Counted from the stretch's first letter, positions 1 to 14,532 are shown. The stretch is 64,000 nucleotides of DNA from Hydractinia symbiolongicarpus (GCF_029227915.1 NC_079877.1:15086851-15150850); one strand, 5' to 3'. Made by a program: numbers and translations. Notes: a model not told the origin generated them from the letters alone.

Positions 1-1317
1 AATATTTAGTTAGGATCAAATCAGGTAAAAAATGGTTTTGCTGAAAGCCACTTGGTTATCTTGAGTAAAAGGTGTTTAACGTTTATTGGTAAGCGCATCT
101 CAAAGTTGCTTCTTTTTTACCTATATAGTCATGAAGACTTTGCAAAAATGTTGCTAGGAAGGAATATGGATATTTATTTATACAGGCTTTGTTTTGACTG
201 CTCGAACGTAGTATTCCAATCAAAACGCTTGATTCTTTAAAGAATCAATCAAGATTTTTGCAGCCGACATATGCCAACGAAGTAACTGTGATAACGAAAA
301 CCTTTCTGCTTTTGAAATTGGTCGTGGTCAATTTTAGGTTTGTAGGTCTGTTTGATTTTTTGAATTGCATTCTACTCCCAGCTAGCCAGCTAGCTTCTTA
401 TCCCAGCATTTATTATTTATTTTTATGTTGAAATTATGTCTATCTAGCTAGCTCCTTAGCAGCTACCTCTGGCTAAAAATTCTTTTGCTAAAAGCAATTA
501 GACGCTACCACTTTTATTACTTTAATGAAAACACATGCTGCAAAACAAAAGTGCTGAGTATTTTTTTTAACTTTTGGATAATGACAGGCGGTTTTTCAAA
601 GTTTTTTTAACCGAAGTCGCGATAAAGTTTTTTTAAAAATGGTAATACGCTTTTAATCATGTGCGACACTATTACGGCCGGCCGAAACACAATAAAGTTT
701 GCGCGCTTCACTTGACTTACTACATACTATATACCTGTACTAAAGTGCTTTAACTGAATATGTGGCACAGTTACCGGTTCTTATTAATCCCTCATTCTGG
801 TGTTCAACGCTGGGTAACACAGTTACTTGTGTATAAAATCGGCGTTTCAACAGAATATATTCTGTGTTTTGTAAACCAAAGCTGCATGTGTAACACGGTT
901 TACCGGTAACAAGAGCTCAGTGTAATGATTAATTTGTTAAAGTTTACTAAAACATATTTCGTAACATAAAATAATATTGACTTGTTGTGATTGCTCTGAC
1001 TGGGGAACAACGGATTGTTAACTTTGTTTTTTTTTCAGCTAAAAGATTTTTTTGAAAAAAATGGTTTAGCCGAAAGACTGTAATGTTTTGTACGTTTATT
1101 TTCTGCGACTTATTTTCAAAACAATTTGCAGGAAGAGGATTTCGCAAATAAAAAAAGAATCCGGAATTTTTTTACATTTTTATGAAATAAGGGTACATGT
1201 GTTTTATGGTAATGCCACTTTTTTGTATAATCAAAGTTAGAATTTCGCATGGTAAACATTTGAAAGTTTTGTTTCCTAAAAGGTTTTATGTACACAATCT
1301 AATTATAATAACCGCAT
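1..1317. other. AT-rich intergenic sequence, no gene seen
   Basis: Only short random open frames are present (the longest is about 66 codons, with no domain or splice context). I see no RNA gene. The right edge runs into the conserved 3' part of a Helitron-like element. Confidence 0.6.
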
Positions 1318-1442
1318 ACGTCTGTCCGTCCGTCTGTCTGTCACGCAAAATGGTAACGTAGCTGCGCAGGTAGCGAGACGCACGCAATGCGGTATAAAAA
1401 GGACGGGCGAACCCGTGGATTTTTCCTCGGGGTAACGACTAG
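1318..1442 (+). mobile_element. Helitron-like 3' end
   Basis: A block with tandem GTCC/GTCT, then GACGCACGCAATGCGG, a TATAAAAAGG stretch and an imperfect hairpin (CCCGTGG...CCTCGGG), closes with GACTAG followed by T. A GC-rich hairpin a few bases before a terminal CTAG, with T as the next base, is the known 3' architecture of Helitrons (insertion between A and T). The same block recurs, in reverse orientation, at 32679-32800. The 5' end of the element is not identified, and no Rep/Helicase coding sequence is visible, so this is probably non-autonomous. Confidence 0.7.
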
Positions 1443-2639
1443 TAAGCAGAGTTTCTAAAAAATAAATTAAGTACATTGAGGAAATTAATTGGTTGTTGAA
1501 ATTTTTTTATATTAGATTCACTTAATTTATTTTTGTAGTTTATACAAAAAATATTTTTATTTACAATAGCAAATTTTCTAAAAACCTGCAAAACCGTGGA
1601 ATTTTCTTTCTGTAAAACATTCTGACAATGAGCGCTTACATGAAAGAAAACAACAACAATGGCTTACAAAATGTTATTTTTTATTTCTTGCGGTATATTG
1701 CATGATACTTTTCAACAAAAGCTAACGCAAAATTTCAAAAAGAAGAAAGCACAAATTATAATGATAAAGCATGATTCATAAGTTTTTGCGTCAGATTACC
1801 TCAATCATGATAAGTGTGCTGTTGATCTCATGCTTTTTTACAGCAGGCTGCCATTTTTAAATTTCTAAAACTCGCCTCACATCACGTGTTTTGTTTATTG
1901 TTTTACAGAGAGATCACTGCTGCTGACATCTCTATTGCTTTTACAAGGAAAAATCTTGAAGGAAGGGAAAGATCGTAATTAATCTGATCCATCTCACTCT
2001 GTTATATAGTTTATAACTTTAATTGCTGTGATCTGATTGGTTGATTTCGATCCTCCAATTATCTCCTTAACCAATAAATAGCAAAAGATGATTACAACCA
2101 TTATTTGTCAATGACAGCTGTAGCTGTCACAACGTAGCCTAAAAATTGCTCGCTTGTTCATGACATGATAAAATCCATATTATTCAATGGTAATGACTGA
2201 ACAGATGAGTCGTAATACTGTTCGTAAGGTTACCAATTTATTTTCAATTTTGTTTGCCTTATAATTATAAAGAAAATAATAGTAGTAATTTATGATTCAC
2301 TGCCCATACTCTCATAGTTTTTAAATATCAAAATTCTCTAATAATGATTTATAGCTGATTCTCTAATACATGGTATATTTTATTTACTATATATTTTAAG
2401 TTTTGCATACCTGAATAGTAAAACAGGGCTAAAAAACGGTCAGCATGAAATTTCAACAAACACTTTTACAGAATTTAGTCACTTTTAGTTGACTAAATTT
2501 GGCCAACATAGTCTACATAGCCTTTTACCGACTAAAGGTTAAAAGAATTACCAATTAACATTTTTTATACAGCAGGCAACATTTGAAGTATAACGGATAA
2601 TACATAATCAAATACACAAAAAGAAATATCTATATATTT
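1443..2639. other. Intergenic, no gene seen
   Basis: AT-rich sequence without a supportable open reading frame, splice-linked exon or structured repeat. It may be the body of the Helitron-like element ending at 2696, but its 5' boundary is not visible. Confidence 0.5.
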
Positions 2640-2696
2640 ATATGCTGTATAAAAAGGATAGGCGAACCCGTGGATTCTCCACGGGCTAAGGACTAG
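2640..2696 (+). mobile_element. Helitron-like 3' end, second copy
   Basis: It contains TGTATAAAAAGGATAGGCG, a hairpin CCCGTGGA-TTCT-CCACGGG, then a short spacer and terminal CTAG followed by T. The structure matches the copies at 1442 and 32679, but it lacks the upstream GTCT tract and the GACGCACGCAATGCGG block, so only the last 57 bp are recognisable. Confidence 0.65.
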
Positions 2697-3479
2697 TGTA
2701 TATAAATTTCTACTCAATTAAATAAACGAACAACAACAAAATGTCGGAGCATTTTGGTTCTAATGTGATTTAAAACGAAAAATCCTCAAAAAATTAATCG
2801 ACAAAAAAATAGGGAAAGAAAATTCGGTAAAATATTTAGTCCCTAAAAAGTTCACTGAACCAAAATTGAGTCACCTTTTTACTAACTTTTTTGGTAAGTA
2901 TTGTTTATCACGCCAATGGAGGGAGGGAAGTTGGATGATGAACATAAAAATTTAATTTTAAAATTTTAAATGTACATTAATAGTAATTATACTAACATAA
3001 AGATTATAGGCCTATGCAAGAGTACCAAGAAGCAACTTAGGTTTAAAAACTATTCAAATGGCTGGATTTTTTTTAAACAAGGTTAGACATGAGTTTTCAG
3101 TTTACGAGGGGTATCATCGGCGATAACATCACATTTAAAGATGAATAGTTTTTGTTACAAAATACGCAACTAATCCTAATTAACGGAGTCAATAAACATG
3201 CGCTAATCGGTCACTGCTATTGAAACTGCAAGACAATTTTTTTCTAACCACCTTCATGTTGATCTTTGCAGTTTTGAGTAGCAGGATTGATCGGTACTCT
3301 ACATCGTTGCCAAGCTCTAATTTATCGTGAATTATATGGAGGAGCCGAAACAAATCTAAAATCTATTCTTTCAAGAAATTTAACCTTAGTAGGCTAAGGT
3401 TAAATTTCAATTCAATCCATAATAATCGTTGATAATAGCGAATTAGAACTTCCATCGATACCCAAACTTTTCCGACTTT

Positions 3480-3990
3480 AAACGTAAACTAAACGCATTT
3501 CTTAAACATCTCGATTGCTGTAAATCTTCTTTAATATAAGCAACTCGTTGATGTACCCGGTTATTTTTATCTGCGTGTTTCCATATCTTTCTTTAAGGAG
3601 CTTAATGGCCCTTTCATAAATTTCACTTTTTGGAAGTAAACCACAGATATAGTGAAGGGCATCCCATTCAAGATAAGAAAGTGAATAATTAAACTTTTCT
3701 ACGTCACTGATATGTGTAGATGAATTTGCTGTTGCATGAAACGAGTCCATAAAAGTTTGTTATTAAGTAAAAAATCCCTTTGTTTTAACAATTTCGAGTT
3801 TTGGTAAACGGACATGGTTGATTTCAGTTTCTTTGGCGTTTTTTTCCTAATATAAATGTTTACTTTAATTCGTTTAAGTGTGTTTTTATTCGACGTTCAA
3901 AAGCATAACAATCGTCTAATTGTTTTACAGCTTGAGTCTCGTCGGTTAGTTCTTCGCTAATTTGTTCGTACAGTGATATAACCTGCGTTA
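3480..3990 (-). pseudogene. BEL/Pao LTR-retrotransposon gag relic (DUF1759-like)
   Basis: The minus strand reads a gag-type stretch with the order expected in BEL/Pao polyproteins. First comes a helical segment containing KQLDDCYAFERRIKTHLNEL (about 3960-3885). Then comes a short LPKLEIVKTKGFF-type piece in another frame (about 3805-3760). Then an 82-codon open frame (3750-3502) carries WDSFH-like, DVEKFNYSLSYLE, ICGLLPKSEIYERAIKLLKERYG and a final INELLILKK block. These are the hallmarks of the DUF1759 gag family. Stops and frame changes separate the pieces, and no protease, RT, integrase or LTRs are visible. It is a dead, truncated insertion. Confidence 0.8.
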
Positions 3991-6583
3991 ATTTTCTACA
4001 AGTACTTATCTAGAGTTAATTCAATACTCTTTATTTTACCGTTTTGTAATTTTTCTTCTTATTTACTGTTTAACATAACAATACGTTTCCTTACAGCTTT
4101 TTAAAATTAACCAGTTTTACTTTTAGAATAAGTATTGGAGAATTTCCACCTCAGCGGCTCAGTGTGAACCATGAAAAATCACCTAAGTTGCTATAAAACT
4201 GTGTTTGACTGATAAAAAAATTAAAATATGCCGTATAAAATAGAAGGTCGCGTGACTTTAGGAGTCCGCTATAAAATGCCGAACATAATACCTAACATAA
4301 AAGAAAATCAAAACAGGTGATCGCGTATTGATATTGAAAATATCTTAAAATTACTAGTAGCATAGCTAACTACATAAACGATACAGTAGCTGGGACTGGA
4401 TCCTGGATAGACTACTTGTTCACGTGGAAGAGTATATGATGTAAAAAACTAAGGAAGAAGGGCGACAATTAAGATGTGGGGTGAAAACAAAAAATATATA
4501 ATGATCGCTAAAATAGGTTCAGGTTTGTCACAATTCAGACTGTTAGAATAGTCGTCTAATTAGAGCTGCACAATACTAAAACATGAGATCGTAAGTGACA
4601 CTACATCGTGAGTGACACTATGGAATTGAATCAATGACACCAGCTATACTGAAGAAACATTTTTCCTCATAATAGGTTTCCACACTCTATGCATCAAGTT
4701 TTTTTTTATTAAAATCTCCTCACTAACTGAAGCAATCATAAAATTGTTACCCGAAACGTAAACTGACACTACATTGGAAATTGTCCGCACTTATAATAAA
4801 ATATCTAAAATCAAGAATCAAATCAAATAAATTTTAACTAACCTAACAATGGTTTTAAAGTAAAGAACTCAACATTTACTATTTTTAATTTGGCAATTCA
4901 TTTGGCAAGTCTTTCCGCGTTGTGTTGTAAATAATTCATAAGAGCAATAGAGAACTAACTATGAAGCTATTCTTTGTTATCTTTCAATCCTCCTAGATTT
5001 AGTAATTTCTGTTATGCCCTACCATGGCAATCTTAATTGCATAGTTCTTTCAATAGAACTATCTCCAATTGAAATTGAGATTCAATAGAACAAAGAAAAT
5101 AAATTATGAATTAAATTTAGTTAACAAATGCGAAAACGACGAAAAAAATTTTGAAACATCACAGATTCAAAGATAACACATATTGTGGAGATATATTTGT
5201 CTATATTTATTCTGTAGAAATCCGTATGATTGTTCGCGATTAACATCATCCTTGTCATCATCAATCCCATCCCTCAGTTCTTTTAACATATGACTAAAAC
5301 TTTGATTATTAACATATTTTCTCACAATTTGCTGGTAATTACCATTTGATTTTATATTTTTTGATATTTAACCGAAGTAGTATTTTTAGATATAATTTTG
5401 TACTGACTTGGTTAATAGAAATTTTTTGCTAAAAATTTTATTCCCAATTTGTATTTTCAAGATCTTATACATTCTAACTCTTAGCCTTTCTTATAGCCAT
5501 ATATGGCAATCACATAAATTGTTTCTCGGGTTCTAATGCTGAGAAAATTATCAAAGGAAATTAAACTAAGCATGTAAGCCACCCACTGACCTTATAAGGT
5601 TACGGCAGATCCAAATCAGGTAAAAGAGGAAAAACTTGCTCCAATTTTCTTTGTGTTTGCAACATTCGAATATGTTCAAACACAAAAATATACATTACTT
5701 AATTTAGTTAATTAAAAAAGGGCCTGAACACAAAGGGCGTAAATTATTATAATTTGAATGTAAAGTATAAATAATTAACAGTTGCCGCAAATATGCACGA
5801 GTTGAGAAATTAAGTTAAGAAATTGAAGCGCAATAGAGTTTGACTTGAATAAGATTGAAACTTGAAAACTTGAATTTGACTTGTCTGTTTGCTGTCCGCA
5901 ACTGATGATAAAAAGTCTAAATTTATATAAAATATAACAATAGTAGTCGTGAATAAATTTTTCGTGCCATGCACAGTTATTGCATGTGGAAATTCGTCAT
6001 ATCGTATGACAGTTTAAAGTTCAACATAATTGACTAACGTTAATTTAAAAATTTACAGACCGTTACAGATCTCCTATAATTGATGTGGCTGATTTGATTT
6101 ATGCTGCTCATTGAAGTTCTTGACAGAATAATCACAAAAAATGATAAATAATTTAATCATTTAATACTTATAACTCTGTGCAATAATCATTTTAACATTG
6201 CGAAAACGAGATGGAAAAAAGCAATAAAAGAAGAAAAGAGAGAAACTCTCTGATTAAATTTGTAAACAAATTGCACATTCCCTTAGAATATTTTATTATC
6301 TACTCAATGCATTTGTGGGCTATTTGTGATCCATTTGGTAGCTAACTAGTAGCGCATTTGAATATACAATTAACTTTTTCCAGGGTTTCGTATTTTTATC
6401 ACTCTTCTTCAACAAAAAACTTTTATAGTGAACTTTATATTTTAGACTAAAGTTCTTTTCATTCTCATATCGGTTAATCAATAATATGGATAGTTTTGGG
6501 TTTTTGAAAAACAGGGTCTTTGGAATAAGATAATGTTGCAGTAAAACCAAGTGTATGATATTTCTATAACGTCCTGATTTTAG
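3991..6583. other. Intergenic / possible 5' flank, no gene seen
   Basis: AT-rich sequence with short open frames only. An upstream signal-peptide exon for the EGF-like exon at 6584 would be expected somewhere here or further left, but I could not identify one with confidence. Confidence 0.45.
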
Positions 6584-8708
6584 AACATGTGTACATTGAA
6601 TTCACTTATTTGTGAGCATGGAAGTGACTGTATTCCAGACTTTCACAACAACACCTATCATTGTGATTGGTGTTTTTTACCTTACTATGGTAAACATTGC
6701 AATTTAACAGGTGCGTCTGGTTATTACGAAGATTTTGATGCAACTTTTTATTCCAGCATTGCAGTAACATTTAAAACCTTTATATTTTTAGATGGCGTGT
6801 TTAGCAATGTACCAATAACCACAGGTTAAATGAGCTTAGATTTTTTCTTGTTTTTTTATATTTTTATTTCATATAATTGATAATATCAAATGATTACTTA
6901 TAGACATTTTGTCCGGAAAGAAATTATCTTGTCGCACTTTAAAAGACATTTTGGTCCGCTGATGTACTATGGAATTTACAAAATTCATCCTTGGCGTGAC
7001 GGAAGGAAAATTAAAGTTGAATGTTCCTCAGGTACTTTGGGAAAATTTCCTTTTTTATTATTATCAGCTGCCTTACGCTTCTAGCATTCATCATCAACAC
7101 TCTTAGTAATGAAATACATCAATGGTAATATGTTTGTTTACGTATTTAAATAAACAACTTGTCACACAACTCTTTAATCTGAAATCTTATAGCTAATCAA
7201 GTTGCCAACATCGACTGGAGTATCTTTCTTTTTATATATATTTATATATTTGTTAACATGATCTAACAAATTCACATTATAAAATTTCCTTTACATATAT
7301 CACAAAGCGTCAAACTTCACAAATAGAAGAATAACTACATAAATAAATATTGTAAATAAGAGAAGAGGATAAAATAGACTATAGAATAATTTACCTGATA
7401 AACAACTTTTCGCCTTTTAATTAAGAAAATTGCCCAACTAGAATTTTAAGTTAAATTCTTGCTATAATAAACCGTACAAGCACAAACATATATCCAATAA
7501 GGAAAAATACAAATATGATATAACATATATTTTGCACCATTAAGTGATACAATCCATATAAACACTAAAAGAAAAAAAGAATAATAATTTTATAAGCGTC
7601 TTTTACGAATTATTATTATAGGCGCGACATTTATTAAATTTGAAGATTATTGGGACGTAACAAAAATGTATATAATATACATGAATAAAATTTGTAAAAA
7701 ACTTCAAGTTTCACGCAGTATGCGATTATTAGTTGTATTTTTGCGATCGTTATTTTTATTTAATAATTATAATAACTGTCCTGGCGGTAAAAAATCGCTA
7801 GCACGGTTACTAGAATAAATAAAAAATATATATACTTTTTGATACTAAGCGTGAAGAAGATTTACGGTTATATATGTATATATATTTATCTGGTCAATAC
7901 AATGTTGTTTTGTTCATCCTTCAAATGTACTGTTTTTAAGTCGCAACAGTAAAGTATAAAAGAAGTTTTCGTTTTTACACCTTTTGCATTTTGGGATGCT
8001 TTTGAAATGATTGTATAATCGCTTCACTGCTTAAAGCCTCCATGTTATGATTGTTTTGTTAAATTAAAAAAAGAATAACTACGGTGCAAATTGAGACACA
8101 CGGATGCATCTAAACACACAAATGCGTTACCCAAAAGTTTTTGAAACTGTGTTTTATCAGGTTAGGGGTTTTTTCTCTGCAGTGAATTCCTTCTTTTTTT
8201 GAACAAAGAAAGTAACAATTTAAAGGGCACGTACTTGTATGTTAGAAATGGGGAGTAATTAAAGTGAGAGTTTATTTGAGAGGGAATGATTTCACTGAGT
8301 ATATTGTTGTGCTTTTAAGATGGAGAAACTTTGATAATGGATCTTAAATCTCAACAAAATGGAGACAACTTTACAACGCTCACAACACTTGATGATCTTG
8401 TTCGGAATCAAAGAGTCACAACTTCAGTGTTGAATATGTTTTACAAGCTAACTCGATTCGAGCAATTGGAGTTTGGATGCCGTAGAAATGCAAGTGTGTG
8501 GAAGTTTGTCAAAACTCGCAATCATAAAATTCCTACGGTGATTGATGTTTTAAAATACTTTACTGGGGAATCCGATAAACTGCCAAATTTTTGCCAAACG
8601 CAAACTAATAATTTACAAAACATCAAATGCATCATGGCCTTAGATGGGAGATGGTCGACAAACAATGTCACCTTCGAGTCTAGAAACTCTAAAGACATTG
8701 TTCGATAG
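6584..8708 (+). pseudogene. EGF-like / fibrinogen-like secreted protein gene, probably broken
   Basis: Three candidate exons lie in a row. Exon A (6584-6824) follows a TTTTAG acceptor and encodes an EGF-like module with six cysteines (CTLNSLICEHGSDC..., C-x2-C, YYGKHC), then a YYEDFDATFYSS segment. It ends ACAG|GTTAAA, phase 1. Exon B (6904-7031) follows TTATAG. Its phase-compatible reading starts DILSGKKLSCRTLKDIL and then hits TGA near 6960. The next frame continues through GIYKIHPWRDGRKIKVECSS to a GT donor, phase 1. Exon C (8320-8708) accepts phase 1 and runs on with DGETLIMDLKSQQNGDNF to a stop. The Cys-x-LxDIL ... GIYKI ... KVEC pattern resembles the opening of fibrinogen-C-like domains. 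A frameshift inside exon B suggests a pseudogene, or an assembly or base-call error. The 5' end is not found. Confidence 0.45.
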
Positions 8709-11700
8709 TTTTGACCAACCAACAGAGTATACGGCGAATGACCATTATTATATTTGGGCTTATTAGACAGCTAAGAGGTAAATATGAAATTATAATAACT
8801 TGAGAAATAAGAATTTTTACATTGGGGCAAAATTCAAAGAAATAAGGAAAACAACGAAATGCATAAAAAGAAAGTAATAAAAAAAATCAGTAAATAGCAA
8901 AATAGAAGAAGAATGTCTGATCATTTCTTTAAATGATTTTGTTTCACTTTTCATAGATTTACATGTAGGTTCAAAGGATGTTACAGTAGCCTTGTCATAA
9001 TGCTGTAAAAAAATGTCTTGGGCTTAAGTGTACAATTTTCAACCTTCGACTGTTCCTATTTATCAAATGATAAGAGGTATCGGCTTACAATCTTGAGTGA
9101 GGGGTTAACTAATATTACTATATATATAAATAGACGTGGTGCTTTTACGTCTCCAATGGCCCTGTTAAAAGGATAAACACTGTAAAAAAATACGCAGAAC
9201 AGCGTAATTTAGAAAATGTGATGCAGAAAATAACGAAATTCTGTTTTAAAGGATTTATTTCTTTTGGAATTAAATGATTTGTAGCATGACGAAACATAAC
9301 AAATTTTATAATTTATAAAAAAATGATATATAAAATATTTTCGAAAAATTGTTTAAAAAATACACAATTGTATATATTTGCATTATGCATTACACACCAG
9401 CGTACATAATGTAGCCATGTAAACACATTTTTTAAATCATAGCAAGTGAAAAGAATACAATAAAGTTTCACATCTTGTATCTAAGTAATGTAAAGTTCCT
9501 TTTTATCAGTAATAATCGAATATCTGGTCTTGCCTCGGGTCGAGAAGCCTGCACATGTTGCATATCAAGTATTATTTACCTTACAAGAGCATGTCCGCTC
9601 CATTCAAGAATTTGATTATCCCTTATTTAACTCGTTCTTTTCTTTCTACCGACTTTCTCAACCGTGAGCTTTACCTTAATATTGAATTTAAAGGCTTAGT
9701 TTTTGATGACTTCTTTCTTTCTGTTGGGGCTTTTACGAAAGGGATCTTTCTGCTTACTTAACATATCTTGTTTAGAAGGCCCAGTTACAGAAAAAAATAG
9801 AGGGGCGAAGCTCTTCTTGATGATCATTGCTGGTAGCGATGTTTTAATGGATCTTTGCCAGTTTTTTCTATCTAGTTTCTCTTTCTTATACCCCTTGTGT
9901 TTTGCATTGTCCGTTTTTAATCTCAATCGTACCCCTTTCTTTATCAATCTATTCCTGACATTATATTCTTTAGCGTTCTTTTTTCTATTTACAACGTCTG
10001 CAACGGTCAGCAAGTGGTCTTAGTTTTATCCCTTTGTGTCATATTCACAAATCAGACATATAAATATCTTCAGATAGTCTTCCAGTGCATCGCTCAAACA
10101 AAATTATTACAATAATGCAAAAAAGAATGTCAATCAAGAAATTGGAATAAAATGAATGTATTATTGCAACACAGAACATGTCCGTTTAAATCAAAACATA
10201 TGTTTTAGGCGTTCTAGAAGTGAACGTTTGTCTATTTAGTAAAACTGTTTTCAGTTTTCGATCGTATTATCTTTAAATTCTAATCTTTGAAAATTGTGTA
10301 GGACGGAAGATTATATTCAAATTCATATTCTTAAAAGAAATTTTGCAAGAAGACTTTAATAAATGTAAATCCTTTTGATTGATAAGAGATGGGACGGAGA
10401 ATACGGGATGGAATTAAATAACTTTTTGTATACCATTTTTTGTAAAAAAAAAACAATTTTTTTTAATAAAATCCTCAGATAAATTTGTCTGTGAAATTGC
10501 TATGGACGATAATTGAAGTTTTTTATCTTCAGATTGATGCATGCCAAGAAGATAGCCAACTTTGGACTGATTTATTGCCTTTACATTTAGGATATTGTTT
10601 GACTAAAAATTTGCGTCTGGCATAAACTTTTTAAAAGGAAACTTTGTAAAGGAAATAATTTAGCCTAAGAGCTCGTTACGAAACGTTGAAAATATAGAAA
10701 CCAAAGAGTAGTTGGAAAGTATTTAAATTTTGAAGATAAAGTTTAAAAATCCGTCACAGCCTCAACATATTTCGTAGTAGCACCTGTTGCACCATATAGT
10801 GACGATATTCATTTCGGTATGCCACAAGGTTAATGAGAGTTTAATGTTGTTTTTATTGAAGACAATGATCTACACATGTTACAATGTTGAGTTTAATATT
10901 ATTGCACTTGTTATGATAGTTAAAACGAATAGCAATTAAATGAAGATTCTCATAGGTACTTTGTTCTTTTTAACTAACCACAAGGGCCTAGTATAGTGTA
11001 CTTTTCCAATCTCTTTTTTGATGCTAGTATTAAAAGTTTTTTATGTCATTTCTTAACTCTATTCAATTTGCGGTTTGAACAACCCAGTAAAAGGTTAAAC
11101 TGAGGGTGAAAGAGGAGGATATTTTCACATTCATGTAATTTCTAAATTTCTGGCCTACCAAACTGTCTATTTGTTATGGACTTTGCATAAATAGCCCGCC
11201 ATCCATAACTTCTAACAGAGTTGTGAAATATGAAAAATATGAAATTAAAACTTACAGACGATTTTAAAACGTAACCTTGTTTAATGATTGAATTAATAAC
11301 ATAAACCCGTTCTGAAATTCTTATACTTATATGATTAATAGATCAGAATTTAGAACATTTTCTTTTTAGAGAATTTAGAATGGTAGAGTCAAAATTTATG
11401 GAAAACGTGCCAGTGCAAAAAATATTAATAGCCAAGAACAATTGGGCATGTAATTCAGAACATGTTAAAATTTGAATTTGAAACAGGCACTTTATTCCTA
11501 CAAATAGAACAGTCAGAAAGTTAATTTACAGACTTATCCATCTCAAACTTACAAAATGGCAGCGTCGTTTCCATGTTTAGTCACGTGTTTTATTGATGAC
11601 TTCTGTAGAAATGAAAAAAATTTTCATATGTTTATGGTTAAGTTGAGCATTTCTAAGGCAGACTTTAACTACCTTGATAACCTCAAATTACTTCAAAGAC

Positions 11701-14532
11701 CTTTGACATTTTTAAAAAGCAGGATCAAAAGAAATATGTGAAATATATTAAATATCTATTTTGAAATATATATGCGCACATATTTCAAAAGCGTCACGAA
11801 TGATGCAGCGATGGGGACAGATTTCCATATAAATTTAGACAAATTTTATGATCACATGGCTTAATACTGCGTTTAAGGAAGTGAAAAAAAGTGCAAATTA
11901 TAGAAGAAACATTGAGACGTTAAAAAACCAAACGAGAAGGGTGTATTAGGTCACGTACTAGTCCCGAAAATTTATATCTTTTTATATGAGTCAACATCAT
12001 ATAAAGTAATACTGCAAGTTTCACTTGAATTTGAAATTTCACAGACGGAAGACCTCCTCCTCCGCTCCCCCGAAACATGAATAGGGTTCAGAATAAAGTA
12101 ACTCATCCACTATTCATTAACTGTTATATCCAACTTACAAATGTCATTTTTGTTAGAAATTCGTGCGTATTTATCAAACCAGTAACGAACCTTGGCACAT
12201 TTCCCTCTTTAAATCTTGTATATAAAATTGTGATATTAGGAAAGGACATAATCTTAAGCTTCGCAAAAGAGTTTTTTTTCGAGCTGGCGCTTTCTTTAAA
12301 TATTTATTTAGAAATGTACGATTTGACTTGAAGGCAGGATAACATAAAATAGTCTGGCAGTCAGAGACTATAAAAGTTGTACATAAAGAATCCAGGATCT
12401 GGCATAAGTAAAGCTGAGATTGAAATAAAAATGGTCTTTTCTAGTCTTTTTTAAATTAAGTTATGTATATAAATTATGTACTTGAATGTGTAAAAATATT
12501 ATTTTCAAAGTCACACAGAACTACTTGTGCTGCTGATAGAGATTGAAAAGAACATGCAAAGCCTGATACTTGCTTTACAGATTTTGTGTCTGTTAAAAGC
12601 AGGGAAATCATTAAAAGTTGTCATATTTATGCTGATGAAATTGTTTTTGTTGAATTGTATAACATAAAATCAACTGTCAAAGGAGAATAGGTAAGAAAGT
12701 AGTTATTAGAAGTGGTATAGCTTTTAATATATATCATGTAGAGATATAGTTTAGCCTAAAGGATACACGGATTTTGCAATAGTTACATTTTTTCCTTTTC
12801 TTTGTACATTCTTAGCAAAAAATTAACTTTGTTTAAAACCTAGTAGTATATGCACACTAACAAAGTTCTTCTTTGCAAGATAACTCGTTGTCGATGGTTT
12901 CGATTTATCTTGGTAAAGTAACTTAAGGTCAACCGTAATTGAAATATCAATAGTAACAATGTCAAGTTCTTTTGGAAGACTTTTTTAAAACATTCACACA
13001 AGTAAACATGACACAAACTGTTGATATTGGACTCAGCTGTCTATTTTCTTCTTTGTAATGAATCAAATTGCACTTTCTTTACTGTGTTTAGTTGTGTTTT
13101 TTGTCAGATATTTATTTTTGCGAATGGTAACTAATTAATGTTCAGCCGATGCATAATTTGGTTTATTGAGGCAAAATCTGCAAAAAACGCAAAAACAAAT
13201 ATCCGCGAAAATGAAAACGTACCATTAATGTAATTTACATGTGCCCTCAGAAATAGCACAACTGCAATCGTCGGCGAGTTATAGGGAACATCCTTGAAAA
13301 TATTACTATTTGCTAAAAAAATGCTAAAAAATTTCCCCTTTAACCTTGCCAATGTTGAATTCATGCAATGAAAGTAATCTCAAAGCAAAAAAATATTTTT
13401 AGAGTTGCAAATAGCGACAGAAGGTCAAAGCGTTTAGGTTGTCTCCTGTGCGTCAAACGGACAAAGTTTTTTTTTATTTTACCTTTATAATTCTCTTCTC
13501 TTTCGCGAGTTAAGGTTACACGTGACTGTATTCTTGGCTTCGCGCTTCTTAAATCATAATTTATGTCGTATTGAAAAAAGGGATAATCCCGGTATTGCAA
13601 AGGCGAAAAAAGTACAGACCATAAACTGCTTCGTTCTACTTTATCGTTAGAAATCTTCCTGTGGAGAAGTTGTTGCGCTTTGTATTAAACACGACTTTTC
13701 TTTGCGGGCCTTAGATTTTACGTACTGACTTATTTTATCGAATTTCTTCATCTCGCATTAAATTTATGGAAAATCTATAAAATCATGGATTTGGCATGTA
13801 GTATACCTTATAGATTGTTTCTTCAAGGGCGTGTATAGTGTGTTTAAACTAAAAACATCACATCAACACAATTTAGGGTGTCTTTTCGCATGCTTCTTTA
13901 GTAGTTGCGATCTTACATTTGTGAAGTTTCATAAAGTTTAAGGCCGAAATCAAGTATAGTAGCGCACAACATGATTGGTTAGATGTTACGTGGTGTATTT
14001 ATTATAATCTAAAAGCTACTTAAAACTCGCTCTCACTTGCGTGGCTTTAGTAAATGTGTCGAATAACACTTTCTAAATCATAAAAGCGGCTTTTTTTAAT
14101 TGTTCGTAAGAGACTAAAGCTTTAGGTTGTGCCTAAAATTCACATTTTAGCATTTAGGATACAAATTCGCATTTAAAGCATCAACTGTAATTTTGATAAG
14201 AAATGATGTTAACATCAGGTATTGGCGAACAAAATAAAGATTTGTAACGCAATAACGCCCTGGGAGTAAACTATTTGAACTGTTTAATTATGTTAGAAAC
14301 ATAACGAAACACTTCTTTTGAGTGCGGAAAACATTCTCCAAGAGATTTCTTCCAAGATTTTCTTTTGCCTTCTATCTCGAAATGGTTAAAATTTACATAA
14401 CGTCTAACAGCCATTCGATTCTGTTAAATATAAAAAGTTCTTCACAAATTACGTCAGGTGGGGCGTGAAGCGTTTTGATCTTCCTTTCGAAAATATTTTT
14501 TCTTGCGCAACCCAATTCGAAATTTTATTTTA
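8709..14532. other. Long intergenic stretch, no gene supported
   Basis: The only notable frames are two overlapping ones on opposite strands at 9696-10023. The minus one is strikingly Lys/Arg-rich, but it has no recognisable domain, no good ATG and no splice partner. Nothing else exceeds about 85 codons. No RNA gene or clear mobile element was seen. Confidence 0.5.

Noticed and set aside
9696-10023. Overlapping open frames on both strands, the minus one Lys/Arg-rich
   Set aside because: It has no ATG (the frame opens on TTG), no domain and no splice partner. Composition alone explains the long opposite-strand frames.
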